NCBI RefSeq assembly: GCF_014323605.1
Contig: NZ_SCMB01000002.1
Coordinates: 310,001 to 374,000 of the forward strand
Length of the DNA stretch: 64,000 nt
Reading direction: 5' to 3'
From: Lactobacillus kimbladii
GTDB lineage: Bacteria > Bacillota > Bacilli > Lactobacillales > Lactobacillaceae
Part shown: positions 46,629 through 54,463 of the stretch, piece by piece
Layout: each line of letters starts with the position of its first letter
Position numbering within the stretch: position 1 is the first letter of the stretch
Notes under the pieces: model-generated
The model's database searches: none
Told to the model about the DNA's origin: nothing
What the model saw: the letters and a program-made list of their open reading frames with translations, nothing else
Made by a program: the position numbers and the translations under genes

Positions 46629-47439
46629 AATCTATGCCTCCATCATCTGCATCTTTTTCACTTGTGTTATTAGAATTAGCAGCAGTATTTACTAACGGTT
46701 GACCTTTAAAAGCGGAATAGCCAGTTAGAATAAGGGCCAAACATGCGCCGAAAATAGCTACCCCAGTTACTGATACTTTGAGATAGACTGCCAAGGCAAA
46801 ACCAATAATAAAGAAAGTGACATTATTCTTGTTGACCATCATCTTAAGCAGCAGAGCAAAACCATATGCTGGTAGAAGCCCTGTGGCAATTCCCAAGCCA
46901 TTAATAATAAATTGGGGAATCACTGCTAAAATTGCTTTAATTACCGGGCTGCCTAGGACATAGGAAATACCAACTACTAAACCTATTGGCAAGTTAACCG
47001 AGAAAAAGCCGCCCAGTACGTTCATCCGACTTACACCACTGCCATCAGCTTCTTCGGCATATTTATCTGCGCGGTGAACGAAGAACGGTAATATGAAAAT
47101 AAAGCACAAATTTTTGATTACCAAAACAAGGGATGCAATTGGAATTCCCAAGGTTAAAGCAACCGCAGTACTCTTGCCCGCTCCGATGGCGAAAGCAGTT
47201 CCCAAAACACTACCGGAGATTATTTCGGGGGGAATTGCCGCACCAATAGAAAATGAACCAACAAAGGCTAACTCCAAAGTTGCCCCCATAATAATTCCCT
47301 GATGCAGGTTACCCAACACTAAGCCAGTTAGCGTACAGGTTACAAGTGGCCTTGACAGCATGGATGAACCAACAAAGTATTCACCGTTACCCATCATCGC
47401 AATTAAAGCCAAAATAATTGCGGTTAAATATACATTCAT
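46609..47439 (-). CDS. PTS EIIC, mannose family (GfrC-like)
   Basis: A 276-residue EIIC-Sor/Man permease with family blocks GNGEYFVGSSMLSRPLVTC and GAAIPPEIISGSVLGTAFA. It has about eight spans and a long acidic tail (DADDGGIDYEDEEF) that ends inside the EIID start region. It is the sugar-specific channel; the substrate is suggested by the two deglycase genes of the operon. Confidence 0.92.
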   Translation of the reverse strand: MNVYLTAIILALIAMMGNGEYFVGSSMLSRPLVTCTLTGLVLGNLHQGIIMGATLELAFVGSFSIGAAIPPEIISGSVLGTAFAIGAGKSTAVALTLGIPIASLVLVIKNLCFIFILPFFVHRADKYAEEADGSGVSRMNVLGGFFSVNLPIGLVVGISYVLGSPVIKAILAVIPQFIINGLGIATGLLPAYGFALLLKMMVNKNNVTFFIIGFALAVYLKVSVTGVAIFGACLALILTGYSAFKGQPLVNTAANSNNTSEKDADDGGIDYEDEEF

Positions 47440-47452
47440 TATTTACCTCCAA

Positions 47453-47923
47453 TCATTTTTTATGAAATTCTTGTTTCTCATCATTTGGCACTTGCTGAAT
47501 CCAGACATCTACTCCCTTTTGCTGCAACTGAGCTAATTCATTAGCCTCCTCCGCAGTTAAATTAATAGTTTTGGAATAGTTTGTTGTTCCTTCTCTAGGC
47601 TTAGTGCCACCAAGATTAAGGCTCGTTATTTTGTCTCCAGTTCCTTTAATTAATTCAACGGCATCAGCAACCGATTCCACTACGATTAGCATCTTATATT
47701 TATCGGTTACCCCAGAATTAATTGCTTTAATACTGTCTGCTACAGACTTCATTACCAGTTTAGACTTTTCCGGTTTTGCCAATCTGATGGCCGATTTGCG
47801 AAAATCATCATGGGCAACATCATCATTTACTACAAATATCGTATTAACGTCTAAACTATTAAACCAGGAAACAGCTACTTGCCCATGGACCAAGCGATGG
47901 TCAACTCGCACTAGTTTAATCAT
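47453..47923 (-). CDS. PTS EIIB, mannose family (GfrB-like)
   Basis: A 156-residue EIIB subunit with the active-site His13 in VDHRLVHGQVAVSW. I start at the ATG at 47923, 8 bp after GGAGG; an upstream ATG at 47938 overlaps that RBS and the regulator's stop. It transfers phosphate from EIIA to the incoming sugar at EIIC/D. Confidence 0.92.
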   Translation of the reverse strand: MIKLVRVDHRLVHGQVAVSWFNSLDVNTIFVVNDDVAHDDFRKSAIRLAKPEKSKLVMKSVADSIKAINSGVTDKYKMLIVVESVADAVELIKGTGDKITSLNLGGTKPREGTTNYSKTINLTAEEANELAQLQQKGVDVWIQQVPNDEKQEFHKK

Positions 47924-47937
47924 TTTTCTTTCCTCCA

Positions 47938-48627
47938 TTAACTAAAATCTAATGAGTACCTTGTTTTTACAGCATCCTGCAGTCTGTACTCTAGGGCTAC
48001 AATTTTACCTTGTCTAGTTGAAAACAGGTTCGTAATTTTAAACACAGGATCTTTTTCTTGGATATGAAATTGCTTACTAATTTCTTCTGTTGCTTTAATT
48101 AACTGAAAGTCTTGGTAAACATCATCTAGCTTCTGTGTACCGGTATTGACCGCTTCAATAATTGACATTACTTTTAAGCAATTTGAATCAAATCCCGGAA
48201 AGTTATCTAAAAGTAAAAGTAAATGTTCACAGGTAATTTCACCCTTAATTTCCGCTGTAAAAGAAATATCATATAATAACTCCTGTGAGCTCACATTAAA
48301 AACTGCAGCATAATATGAACCAACTAGCCTTAGATAAGTATCCTTAAATTTTATTTTGTCCGATGACTCCAAATATAAGGGCCTAATAATGCCTGTCATT
48401 TCCAAAATATTTTGCTTAGAAATTATTGGAGCAACAAATAAACCACTTCCTTTTTTACGCACAACTTTATTTTCAGCTACTAATTTATTAACAGCTTTTC
48501 TAATTGTGGTTCTACTAACATCATATCTTTTTTGTAATTCAACCTCGTTGGGTAAAGTACTACCTGGTGGATAACCACCATTAACAATTCTTTTATCCAA
48601 ATCGGCATATACTTCTTTAAAAAGCAT
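47938..48627 (-). CDS. GntR/HutC regulator of the gfr-like operon (second)
   Basis: A 229-residue regulator with a winged helix (LPNEVELQKRYDVSRTTIRKA, about 25-45) and a UTRA domain. It lies between another GntR gene (2 bp upstream) and EIIB. Two regulators ahead of one PTS suggests separate sensing of two substrate phosphates, or a heteromeric repressor. This is inference. Confidence 0.87.
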   Translation of the reverse strand: MLFKEVYADLDKRIVNGGYPPGSTLPNEVELQKRYDVSRTTIRKAVNKLVAENKVVRKKGSGLFVAPIISKQNILEMTGIIRPLYLESSDKIKFKDTYLRLVGSYYAAVFNVSSQELLYDISFTAEIKGEITCEHLLLLLDNFPGFDSNCLKVMSIIEAVNTGTQKLDDVYQDFQLIKATEEISKQFHIQEKDPVFKITNLFSTRQGKIVALEYRLQDAVKTRYSLDFS

Positions 48628-48629
48628 AA

Positions 48630-49346
48630 TTATTCCTCTTGATAATCATAAATATTATTAGCATTAAAATGATATTTAAATTTATTTCCTACTAAATATT
48701 GAGTTGTACTCTCAATTGGTAAGTCATCGTCTTGATAATTGAAACTGTTTACTTGATAAAGAGGAGTGCCTTTTTTGACTTTCAACAGACTGCTTATTTT
48801 TTTATCGGCCAAAAAACACGAGATACTTTCTTTACCATAAGTTGGCCTCACATGATACTCCTTCTCCAGAACCTCATAAAGTGATTTATTAGTAAAATCA
48901 ATCTTTTCCATTCTGCTAAAATTTTTTTGACTAAAATACGTTATCTCATATGTTAGGGCAATATCTTTAACAAACCGAACTCGCTCAATTTTAATAACTG
49001 GCCCGTTTGAATTAAAAAAATCATCTAATCTCTTGGGCATTGTTTCGATAGTTGTTGCCAGATGTTTGATGCTAACTGTCTTATTTTTAAATTCAGTAGT
49101 CATTGATTCCATTCCCAGCATATTAATGTCAATTTTATTGTTAGAAATTATTCCTGCTCGTTCTTTTATCAGTATTTGTCCCCCATTTTTGAGCCCATCC
49201 AATGCATGTTTCACTGCATTACGACTAACTTGCAATTTCTCAGAAATTTCGCGTTGTGAGGGTAAATCTTTCACTTTTTTAAAGTGGATTAAAAATTCTA
49301 AATACTCTTGAACTTGAACCGCAGCAGTTCTCTCTTTGAATTCCAT
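48630..49346 (-). CDS. GntR/HutC regulator of the gfr-like operon (first)
   Basis: A 238-residue regulator: winged helix at about 25-70 (LPSQREISEKLQVSRNAVKHA) and a UTRA-type effector domain from about 85. It is clearly diverged from the second regulator. As first gene of the operon it probably represses its own promoter; a pair of inverted TCTGGTATCA boxes lies right upstream. Confidence 0.87.
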   Translation of the reverse strand: MEFKERTAAVQVQEYLEFLIHFKKVKDLPSQREISEKLQVSRNAVKHALDGLKNGGQILIKERAGIISNNKIDINMLGMESMTTEFKNKTVSIKHLATTIETMPKRLDDFFNSNGPVIKIERVRFVKDIALTYEITYFSQKNFSRMEKIDFTNKSLYEVLEKEYHVRPTYGKESISCFLADKKISSLLKVKKGTPLYQVNSFNYQDDDLPIESTTQYLVGNKFKYHFNANNIYDYQEE

Positions 49347-49360
49347 GATATCTTCTTCAT

Positions 49361-49477
49361 TCTGGTATCATTATTTTATTTAATTGCTTCTCTTTTTGCA
49401 AATTATCTTTTGTTTAGTACGTTTATTATGTATAATTTTTATTTTTAAAGTATATCTTTTTAATTTTTGATACCAGA
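49361..49477. promoter_or_regulatory. Inverted TCTGGTATCA boxes, candidate GntR operators
   Basis: TCTGGTATCA at 49361-49370 and its exact complement TGATACCAGA at 49468-49477 face each other about 97 bp apart, one near the RBS and one just past the -10 of the gfr-like promoter. A 10-bp exact match at two regulatory positions suits a looped repressor. Confidence 0.6.
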
Positions 49478-49480
49478 TTT

Positions 49481-49509
49481 ATAGTAATCGCTTCCACAGT
49501 TCTTGTCAA
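49481..49509 (-). promoter_or_regulatory. gfr-like operon promoter with internal cre
   Basis: On the minus strand -35 TTGACA (49504-49509) and -10 TACTAT (49481-49486) are 17 bp apart. The spacer holds TGGAAGCGATTACT (49483-49496), one or two mismatches from the cre consensus, so CcpA would block polymerase here. Confidence 0.7.
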
Positions 49510-49629
49510 TATTTTTTTGTTTTAGTTTCCAATTTTCTCAGAGCATTTTTAAAGTGAAATATACCCTAACTGTTGGTAATTAAAGGCAAAGTAAAGTAAA
49601 ATATTTAAGGATTAAAAGGGAGTGGCACA

Positions 49630-50259
49630 ATGTCGAGACTTGAAAAGCCTGTCGTAATTGGTATTACTGGTGGTTCAGGCAGTGGAAAAACTACCATTGC
49701 ACAAAAAATAGTTGCTCAAATGCAAGAAGATGAGCATGTCCTGATTATGACACAGGATTCTTATTATAAAGATAATACTGGCATCCCTATGGATATACGA
49801 ATGAAGATCAATTATGATCATCCCGATGCCTTTGATGTACCCTTACTAGAAAAGCAGCTGCGCGACCTGTTAGCATACAAAGCTATTGAGATGCCTGTTT
49901 ATGATTTCAAGGAGCATACTCGCAGCAAAAAAACCATTCATAAAGAACCTGCTGATATCATTATTCTCGAAGGAATTTTAGTTTTAGCTAATAAAGAAAT
50001 TCGTGATTTAATGGATATTAAAGTATATGTTGATACGGACGATGATATTCGCTTTATTAGACGTTTAGAGCGTGATTTAAGTGAACGAGGGCGCTCAATT
50101 GACTCTGTCATTGATCAGTATCTGAGCACGGTTAAGCCAATGTATCATCAATTTATAGAACCTACTAAGCGTTATGCCGACATTATTGTTCCGGAAGGTG
50201 GCAAAAATGATGTGGCAATTGATATGTTGACTACTAAGGTTCATTCTATTTTTAAGTAG
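49630..50259 (+). CDS. udk: Uridine kinase
   Basis: A 209-residue P-loop kinase with Walker A GITGGSGSGKTT (about 11-22) and the substrate segments TQDSYYKD, NYDHPDAFD and YDFKEHTRS of uridine/cytidine kinase. It phosphorylates uridine and cytidine in pyrimidine salvage. It stands alone, divergent from the gfr-like operon, with its own terminator. RBS AAAGGGAG. Confidence 0.95.
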   Translation: MSRLEKPVVIGITGGSGSGKTTIAQKIVAQMQEDEHVLIMTQDSYYKDNTGIPMDIRMKINYDHPDAFDVPLLEKQLRDLLAYKAIEMPVYDFKEHTRSKKTIHKEPADIIILEGILVLANKEIRDLMDIKVYVDTDDDIRFIRRLERDLSERGRSIDSVIDQYLSTVKPMYHQFIEPTKRYADIIVPEGGKNDVAIDMLTTKVHSIFK

Positions 50260-50280
50260 AAAAGAAAAATAATCAACAAT

Positions 50281-50314
50281 AAAAAAATCAAGCTTGAATC
50301 AGCTTGATTTTTTT
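50281..50314. terminator. Terminator of udk, facing the BtpA gene
   Basis: AAAAAAATCAAGC and GCTTGATTTTTTT form a perfect 13-bp stem. Confidence 0.9.
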
Positions 50315-50365
50315 ACTATTAGATCAATCTATATTTTATTAATAAGATCAAACACAAATATTTTA

Positions 50366-51181
50366 CTAATTTTTACTTCTGAAGTCTTTTAATTTATCCA
50401 TAAATGATTTTACTCTATTTTCATCTACTGGATTTTCAAATATTCCATCTTTTTTGAAATACGTCGCTACAAAAGCACCGTCAACTTTACTGTAAATTTC
50501 TTCAATTGAATCTAAAGTCAAACCTGTAGTGGCAAACACCACTTGATTAGGCGCCGTATTTTTGATTTCTTTTAACACATTCATATCAATCTTTTGACCA
50601 GCAATAGAACCAGATACGCCAAAAGCATCAACCATATTTTCAAAATTAGCTGTTTTAACAGTCTCTTGGATCGTTCTTCCGCCAAGATCACGACTAGACT
50701 CAGGACGAACATAGTGAATAATTTTAAAATTGTCCATTCGCAAATTTGCTTTATGACGCTGATGAGCACCAACGTCTTGATTTACAATTCCAGAATTACT
50801 GGAAAAACAGCCAGCAAATTGACCTCGTGTATATTGTCCTCCTACAGCAGCATTTAGAGCAATTGATGCACTTGGATCACTTATTACGTTACTACCAAAA
50901 GGCACTTTAATAATAGGTTTCACGACTCCAATAACATATGCCATTGCTGCTAAAACTTCTTGAGAAACCTTATTTTGGTATGGGAAACTAAATTCATTAG
51001 AAAACATTAGTCCATCTATACCACCATTTTGAAGAGCAACTATATCATGCTTGGCACTATCAATTACTTTCTCCATGCCACCTTCAAAATCATACATAGG
51101 GTCTGAAGGCAAGGCCTTTAAATGTACTAAACCAATTGCTACTTTTTCAGTACCGAAAATATCTGTTAACCATGTTGTCAT
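50366..51181 (-). CDS. BtpA/SgcQ family TIM-barrel protein
   Basis: A 271-residue protein with the family start VAIGLVHLKALPSDP and the segments GGIDGLMFSNEFSFPY and VVFATTGLT. The founding BtpA affects photosystem I, but SgcQ of E. coli lies in a PTS operon and is thought to act on the imported sugar derivative. Here it closes a mannose-family PTS operon, so a phosphosugar or nucleoside-derived substrate is likely. The reaction is unknown. Confidence 0.85.
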   Translation of the reverse strand: MTTWLTDIFGTEKVAIGLVHLKALPSDPMYDFEGGMEKVIDSAKHDIVALQNGGIDGLMFSNEFSFPYQNKVSQEVLAAMAYVIGVVKPIIKVPFGSNVISDPSASIALNAAVGGQYTRGQFAGCFSSNSGIVNQDVGAHQRHKANLRMDNFKIIHYVRPESSRDLGGRTIQETVKTANFENMVDAFGVSGSIAGQKIDMNVLKEIKNTAPNQVVFATTGLTLDSIEEIYSKVDGAFVATYFKKDGIFENPVDENRVKSFMDKLKDFRSKN

Positions 51182-51203
51182 TTTATATTATCCCCTTAAA
51201 AAC

Positions 51204-52040
51204 TTATAAAACTCCAATAAATGAGCACAACATTGCTATTACAAAAAGCCCAATCATAATTTTAAAAACGCTAACATTTTTTCTGAGCAATACAAAGCAG
51301 ATTACTACAGCTATCACACTAAGCATTCCTGGTAAAATTGAATTAAGCAGATCTTGAACAACAATCTTTGAACTACCAGCAACTATTTTTAGTGGCGTGG
51401 TTATCTTGACATTGTTTACAGTCATTGCTCCTGCTATAACCAAACCCAAAATAGATAAACTATTTGTCAATTTTTTCATTACTGACTTATCAGTAATTTT
51501 AGTTAAAACTTTTTGTCCTAAATTATAGCCTTGAGTAAACGTAGTAAATCCCAATACTATTAAATAGATCCCATAGATTAGAGCATAAACAATTGGTCCA
51601 GCTAATTTACCTCCTGTTGCCAAATCTACACCAACAGCTAACGCAATAGTTTTTACTAATCCTTGGGTAATGGTATCGCCAATTCCTGCTAATGGACCCA
51701 TTAATCCAATTTTAATAGCATTAATAGCTTCACCAGATACAGCTCCTCCATTAGCGTGATCTTCTTCCATAGAACAAATCATTCCTGGAATAAAAGCACC
51801 CCAATTATTTTCAGTGTTAAAAAAAACTAGATGACGTTTTAAAGCTTCAGCTCGTTCCTCTTTAGTATCATAAAGTCTATTTATCACTGGAACCATTGCA
51901 TGGCAAAAACCCAATGACATCAATCGTTCATAACTCAAACAACACTCTGAAGTTGTTTCCCATAACAGGAAAACTCTCATTAAATCTCGTTTAGTTAATT
52001 TCTTTTTCTTCACTAATTCACTTTTTGTCGAATCACTCAT
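51204..52040 (-). CDS. PTS EIID, mannose family (BtpA operon)
   Basis: A 278-residue EIID with LTKRDLMRVFLLWETTS, LSYERLMSLGFCHAMVP and GPLAGIGDTITQG. I start at the ATG at 52040, about 9 bp after GGGAG and overlapping the EIIC stop by 8 bp; a TTG six codons upstream overlaps the RBS. It forms the channel with EIIC. Confidence 0.9.
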   Translation of the reverse strand: MSDSTKSELVKKKKLTKRDLMRVFLLWETTSECCLSYERLMSLGFCHAMVPVINRLYDTKEERAEALKRHLVFFNTENNWGAFIPGMICSMEEDHANGGAVSGEAINAIKIGLMGPLAGIGDTITQGLVKTIALAVGVDLATGGKLAGPIVYALIYGIYLIVLGFTTFTQGYNLGQKVLTKITDKSVMKKLTNSLSILGLVIAGAMTVNNVKITTPLKIVAGSSKIVVQDLLNSILPGMLSVIAVVICFVLLRKNVSVFKIMIGLFVIAMLCSFIGVL

Positions 52041-52794
52041 CGTCAACGTCTCCCTCAACTAATTTATTTAATCCTAGTGCCCAGAATAATAGTGCACAAG
52101 CTCCTCCAACTAAAGTAACTGCAATTATATTGAATTTTAAGTATGCCACACAAACATAACCAATAATTGCAAAACCAACGAATTTGCCATTATATACTTG
52201 TTTCAGCAGCATTGCTATTCCTAGAGCAGGTAAAACGGTACCAACTGCATTTAAAGCATTCAAAATAAATTTCGGCAAAGAGTTCATTATTCCTTCAAAA
52301 TAAGTTGCGCCAAAATAAACTGAAAGGAAAGCAGGAATACCATACCAAATAATAGATGTTAGAACCGGAAGCAACCAGTTATAAATCCAAATTAGTTTGG
52401 TTTCACCTTTTTCTGCATATTTATCAGCCATATGTACAAAAATTGCATCAAAAGTCATTTTTGCATTACTTGCAATTAAGCCAAGAGTTCCTAAAGAAAC
52501 TGCAATCGTTAAACCTACTTTTGGTGATTGATGAGACACAATAGTGACAGCTGTTCCAATAATTCCGGCATAACATTTATCATAGGAACTAATCCCACCA
52601 ACAGTGACTTGTCCCATGTATAACAATTGAATAGTTGCACCAACTATAATTCCAGACTTTATGTCTCCCAAAAGTAAGCCAGTGATCGTGCCGCTTAAAA
52701 TAGGTGCACCATTTACAAACCAGCCAAGGTACTCTACCCATTGACCACCATTAAACCAAGCCCAAAGGCCAACTAACAAAGCCTTTATAAGCAT
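52033..52794 (-). CDS. PTS EIIC, mannose family (BtpA operon)
   Basis: A 253-residue EIIC with about seven spans and GAPILSGTITGLLLGDIKSGIIVGA-type family sequence near the N-terminus. It diverges strongly from the other EIIC at 46609, so a different substrate is expected. It ends in a short acidic tail like its paralogue. Confidence 0.9.
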   Translation of the reverse strand: MLIKALLVGLWAWFNGGQWVEYLGWFVNGAPILSGTITGLLLGDIKSGIIVGATIQLLYMGQVTVGGISSYDKCYAGIIGTAVTIVSHQSPKVGLTIAVSLGTLGLIASNAKMTFDAIFVHMADKYAEKGETKLIWIYNWLLPVLTSIIWYGIPAFLSVYFGATYFEGIMNSLPKFILNALNAVGTVLPALGIAMLLKQVYNGKFVGFAIIGYVCVAYLKFNIIAVTLVGGACALLFWALGLNKLVEGDVDDE

Positions 52795-52821
52795 ATCTTC
52801 TCCTCCATAATTAAATCTCTT

Positions 52822-53283
52822 TTATAAAAGAACCTGCTTTTCACTAGGTGTAACCTGAAAGTATACTTTGACACCAGAATCACGCATGTTCTCTAACTCC
52901 ACTTTTTCCTCTTCGCTGGCAGAAATATTCTTAAATAATTTTTGCCGTCCTGGGCCGGCACCCATACCGCCAACATTTAATTCACGCAAAGCTACACCCG
53001 AATCAAAAATTTTTTTCGCAATTTTGGGAAGTTTCATTAAAACTAATGTATTTACTTCATCATTATCAAATTCTGAAACAAGATTTTCGATTTGATCTTC
53101 ACCAGTTATTTTTAAATCGGTACCTGCTGGTGAAACCATTTTCATCACGTTTTTTATAAAATCATCTTGTGCTACTCCGTTATCCACCACCCAGATACGC
53201 TTTATTTGTAATGTTTTTGCCCAAGCAGCAACAATTTGACCATGAATTAACCTGTCATCAATACGTATCATTTTTATTGCCAT
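52822..53283 (-). CDS. PTS EIIB, mannose family (BtpA operon)
   Basis: A 153-residue EIIB with active-site His14 in IDDRLIHGQIVAAW. It is the first gene of the operon EIIB-EIIC-EIID-BtpA. No EIIA is encoded here, so phosphate must come from an EIIA elsewhere, perhaps that at 43270. RBS AAGGAG. Confidence 0.92.
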   Translation of the reverse strand: MAIKMIRIDDRLIHGQIVAAWAKTLQIKRIWVVDNGVAQDDFIKNVMKMVSPAGTDLKITGEDQIENLVSEFDNDEVNTLVLMKLPKIAKKIFDSGVALRELNVGGMGAGPGRQKLFKNISASEEEKVELENMRDSGVKVYFQVTPSEKQVLL

Positions 53284-53553
53284 TTTCTATCTCCTTTTCA
53301 TTTTTTCGCGAAATATTTAGATTAATCTTTTAATTTTTGAATAAAAAATCAATTATAAATATAAACTTAATAAAAAGTATTCTTTATAGCCATTTTCTCC
53401 TATATAGTTATCACTAAAATTCTGCAAATTTTGTTTTGTTTATTATTTACAAAAATGTGCCATTGCAGCACATAAAATAATTTAGTCAAGAACTAACATA
53501 AGAGTTTTTTCTTTTTTTATTATCAAAAATTAACGTAAACGCCTACAGATTTA
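53284..53553 (-). other. Long untranslated leader of the BtpA-PTS operon
   Basis: About 260 bp separate the promoter from the EIIB start. Within it are the inverted repeat ATGTGC/GCACAT (53455-53473, 7-nt loop) and the 10-bp palindrome TTTCGCGAAA (53304-53313) just upstream of the RBS. No reading frame or known RNA is seen. These may be operators for an unlinked regulator. Confidence 0.45.
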
Positions 53554-53581
53554 ATATTAGCTTAATTTAATAAAAAGTCAA
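53534..53581 (-). promoter_or_regulatory. BtpA-PTS promoter with downstream cre-like site
   Basis: On the minus strand -35 TTGACT (53576-53581) and -10 TAATAT (53554-53559) are 16 bp apart; the cre-like TGTAGGCGTTTACG (53534-53547) lies at the expected start site with two mismatches. Confidence 0.6.
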
Positions 53582-53621
53582 CAACTTTATTGATTGGTAG
53601 GTTCTTTTATAAAAATAAATA

Positions 53622-53637
53622 GAGGCCTTTCGACCTC
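53622..53637 (-). terminator. Likely terminator of the YkoE gene
   Basis: GAGGCC and GACCTC form a short stem with one mismatch, with T-rich sequence (TATTTATTTTTAT) following on the minus strand. Confidence 0.6.
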
Positions 53638-53685
53638 CTTATTAATTCATATATTTTAAAAATAAACTATTAATTTAGAAAATGA

Positions 53686-54264
53686 CTAATCAACTTTTGG
53701 CTTTAACGCATTATCGAACAAATTTGTGATCAGTTTAACTAAAACACCATCGAAAACTAACGCAGAAATAATGTTAGTAATGAACATCACTATTTGAACC
53801 TGCATACTGAATTTACTCCAACCATATAAAATATATGATGGAATAAAACAGCCAAATGATGCAAAGAATGCACCGGTTAATACGCTTTTCCAGGTAAACG
53901 TTTGGTAACGCTCTTTTTTAGGAAAAAAGCCAATTTCATTAGTCGCACCCTGAATGACACCTGAAAGAATAGTAGTGGCTCCCCACTGCCCACCAATAGC
54001 CATTTCAACAATTGATGCCAGCAGTTCACCTATTGTCCCAGAACCAGGCGTAGGAACAAAATACATTGCCAGTGGTCCCGCCATAAGCCATAAACCAGAA
54101 AACACAGTGTCTGTTACTGGCGCAAAACCTGTGGGTACCAAAAGCATTTTAACTAAATTAAAAGCCCAGTTAAAACCATAGGTATAAATAACACCCATAA
54201 TGATACCAATCAGTGCAATTAAAATAATTGACTTCACATTCCATTTTGAAGACCTTGTAAACAT
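53686..54264 (-). CDS. ykoE: ECF transporter S component, YkoE-like (thiamine precursor uptake)
   Basis: A 192-residue membrane protein with five or six spans and the YkoE-type segments FSGLWLMAGPLAMYFV, GTIGELLASIVEMAIGGQWG and SGVIQGATNEIGFF. It binds thiamine or its pyrimidine precursor and needs the shared ECF ATPases and T protein encoded elsewhere. I start at the ATG at 54264, 7 bp after AGGAG; longer starts run into the leader hairpin. A TPP riboswitch lies directly upstream. Confidence 0.87.
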   Translation of the reverse strand: MFTRSSKWNVKSIILIALIGIIMGVIYTYGFNWAFNLVKMLLVPTGFAPVTDTVFSGLWLMAGPLAMYFVPTPGSGTIGELLASIVEMAIGGQWGATTILSGVIQGATNEIGFFPKKERYQTFTWKSVLTGAFFASFGCFIPSYILYGWSKFSMQVQIVMFITNIISALVFDGVLVKLITNLFDNALKPKVD

Positions 54265-54268
54265 AAAA

Positions 54269-54300
54269 ATACTCCTAACTTTATATGTCATTAGGAGTAT
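54269..54300 (-). terminator. Terminator hairpin of the TPP switch that contains the RBS
   Basis: ATACTCCTAA and TTAGGAGTAT form a perfect 10-bp stem followed by TTTTT just before the ATG. The 3' arm carries the ribosome binding site AGGAG, so the hairpin could stop both transcription and translation. Confidence 0.75.
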
Positions 54301-54318
54301 CTTTAGTAACTAAATTTA

Positions 54319-54392
54319 ACACTTCCCTAACGCAGGTATTGTCCCGTTCAGGTTCAGAGGGTATTTCTCAGCTATTTGGCACCCCTAGTGAC
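54319..54392 (-). ncRNA. TPP riboswitch (THI element)
   Basis: The minus strand shows all core parts of the aptamer: GGGGTGCC, CTGAGA, ACCC, GAACCTGA and the closing TACCTGCG followed by AGGGAAGTG. It senses thiamine diphosphate and should switch off the YkoE gene when the cofactor is plentiful. Confidence 0.95.
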
Positions 54393-54463
54393 TGATATTC
54401 ATTTTTTACTAGTATATCACATTTTAACTAGTTTTTCTGCTCTATTCAAAAGAACAAGTATTT

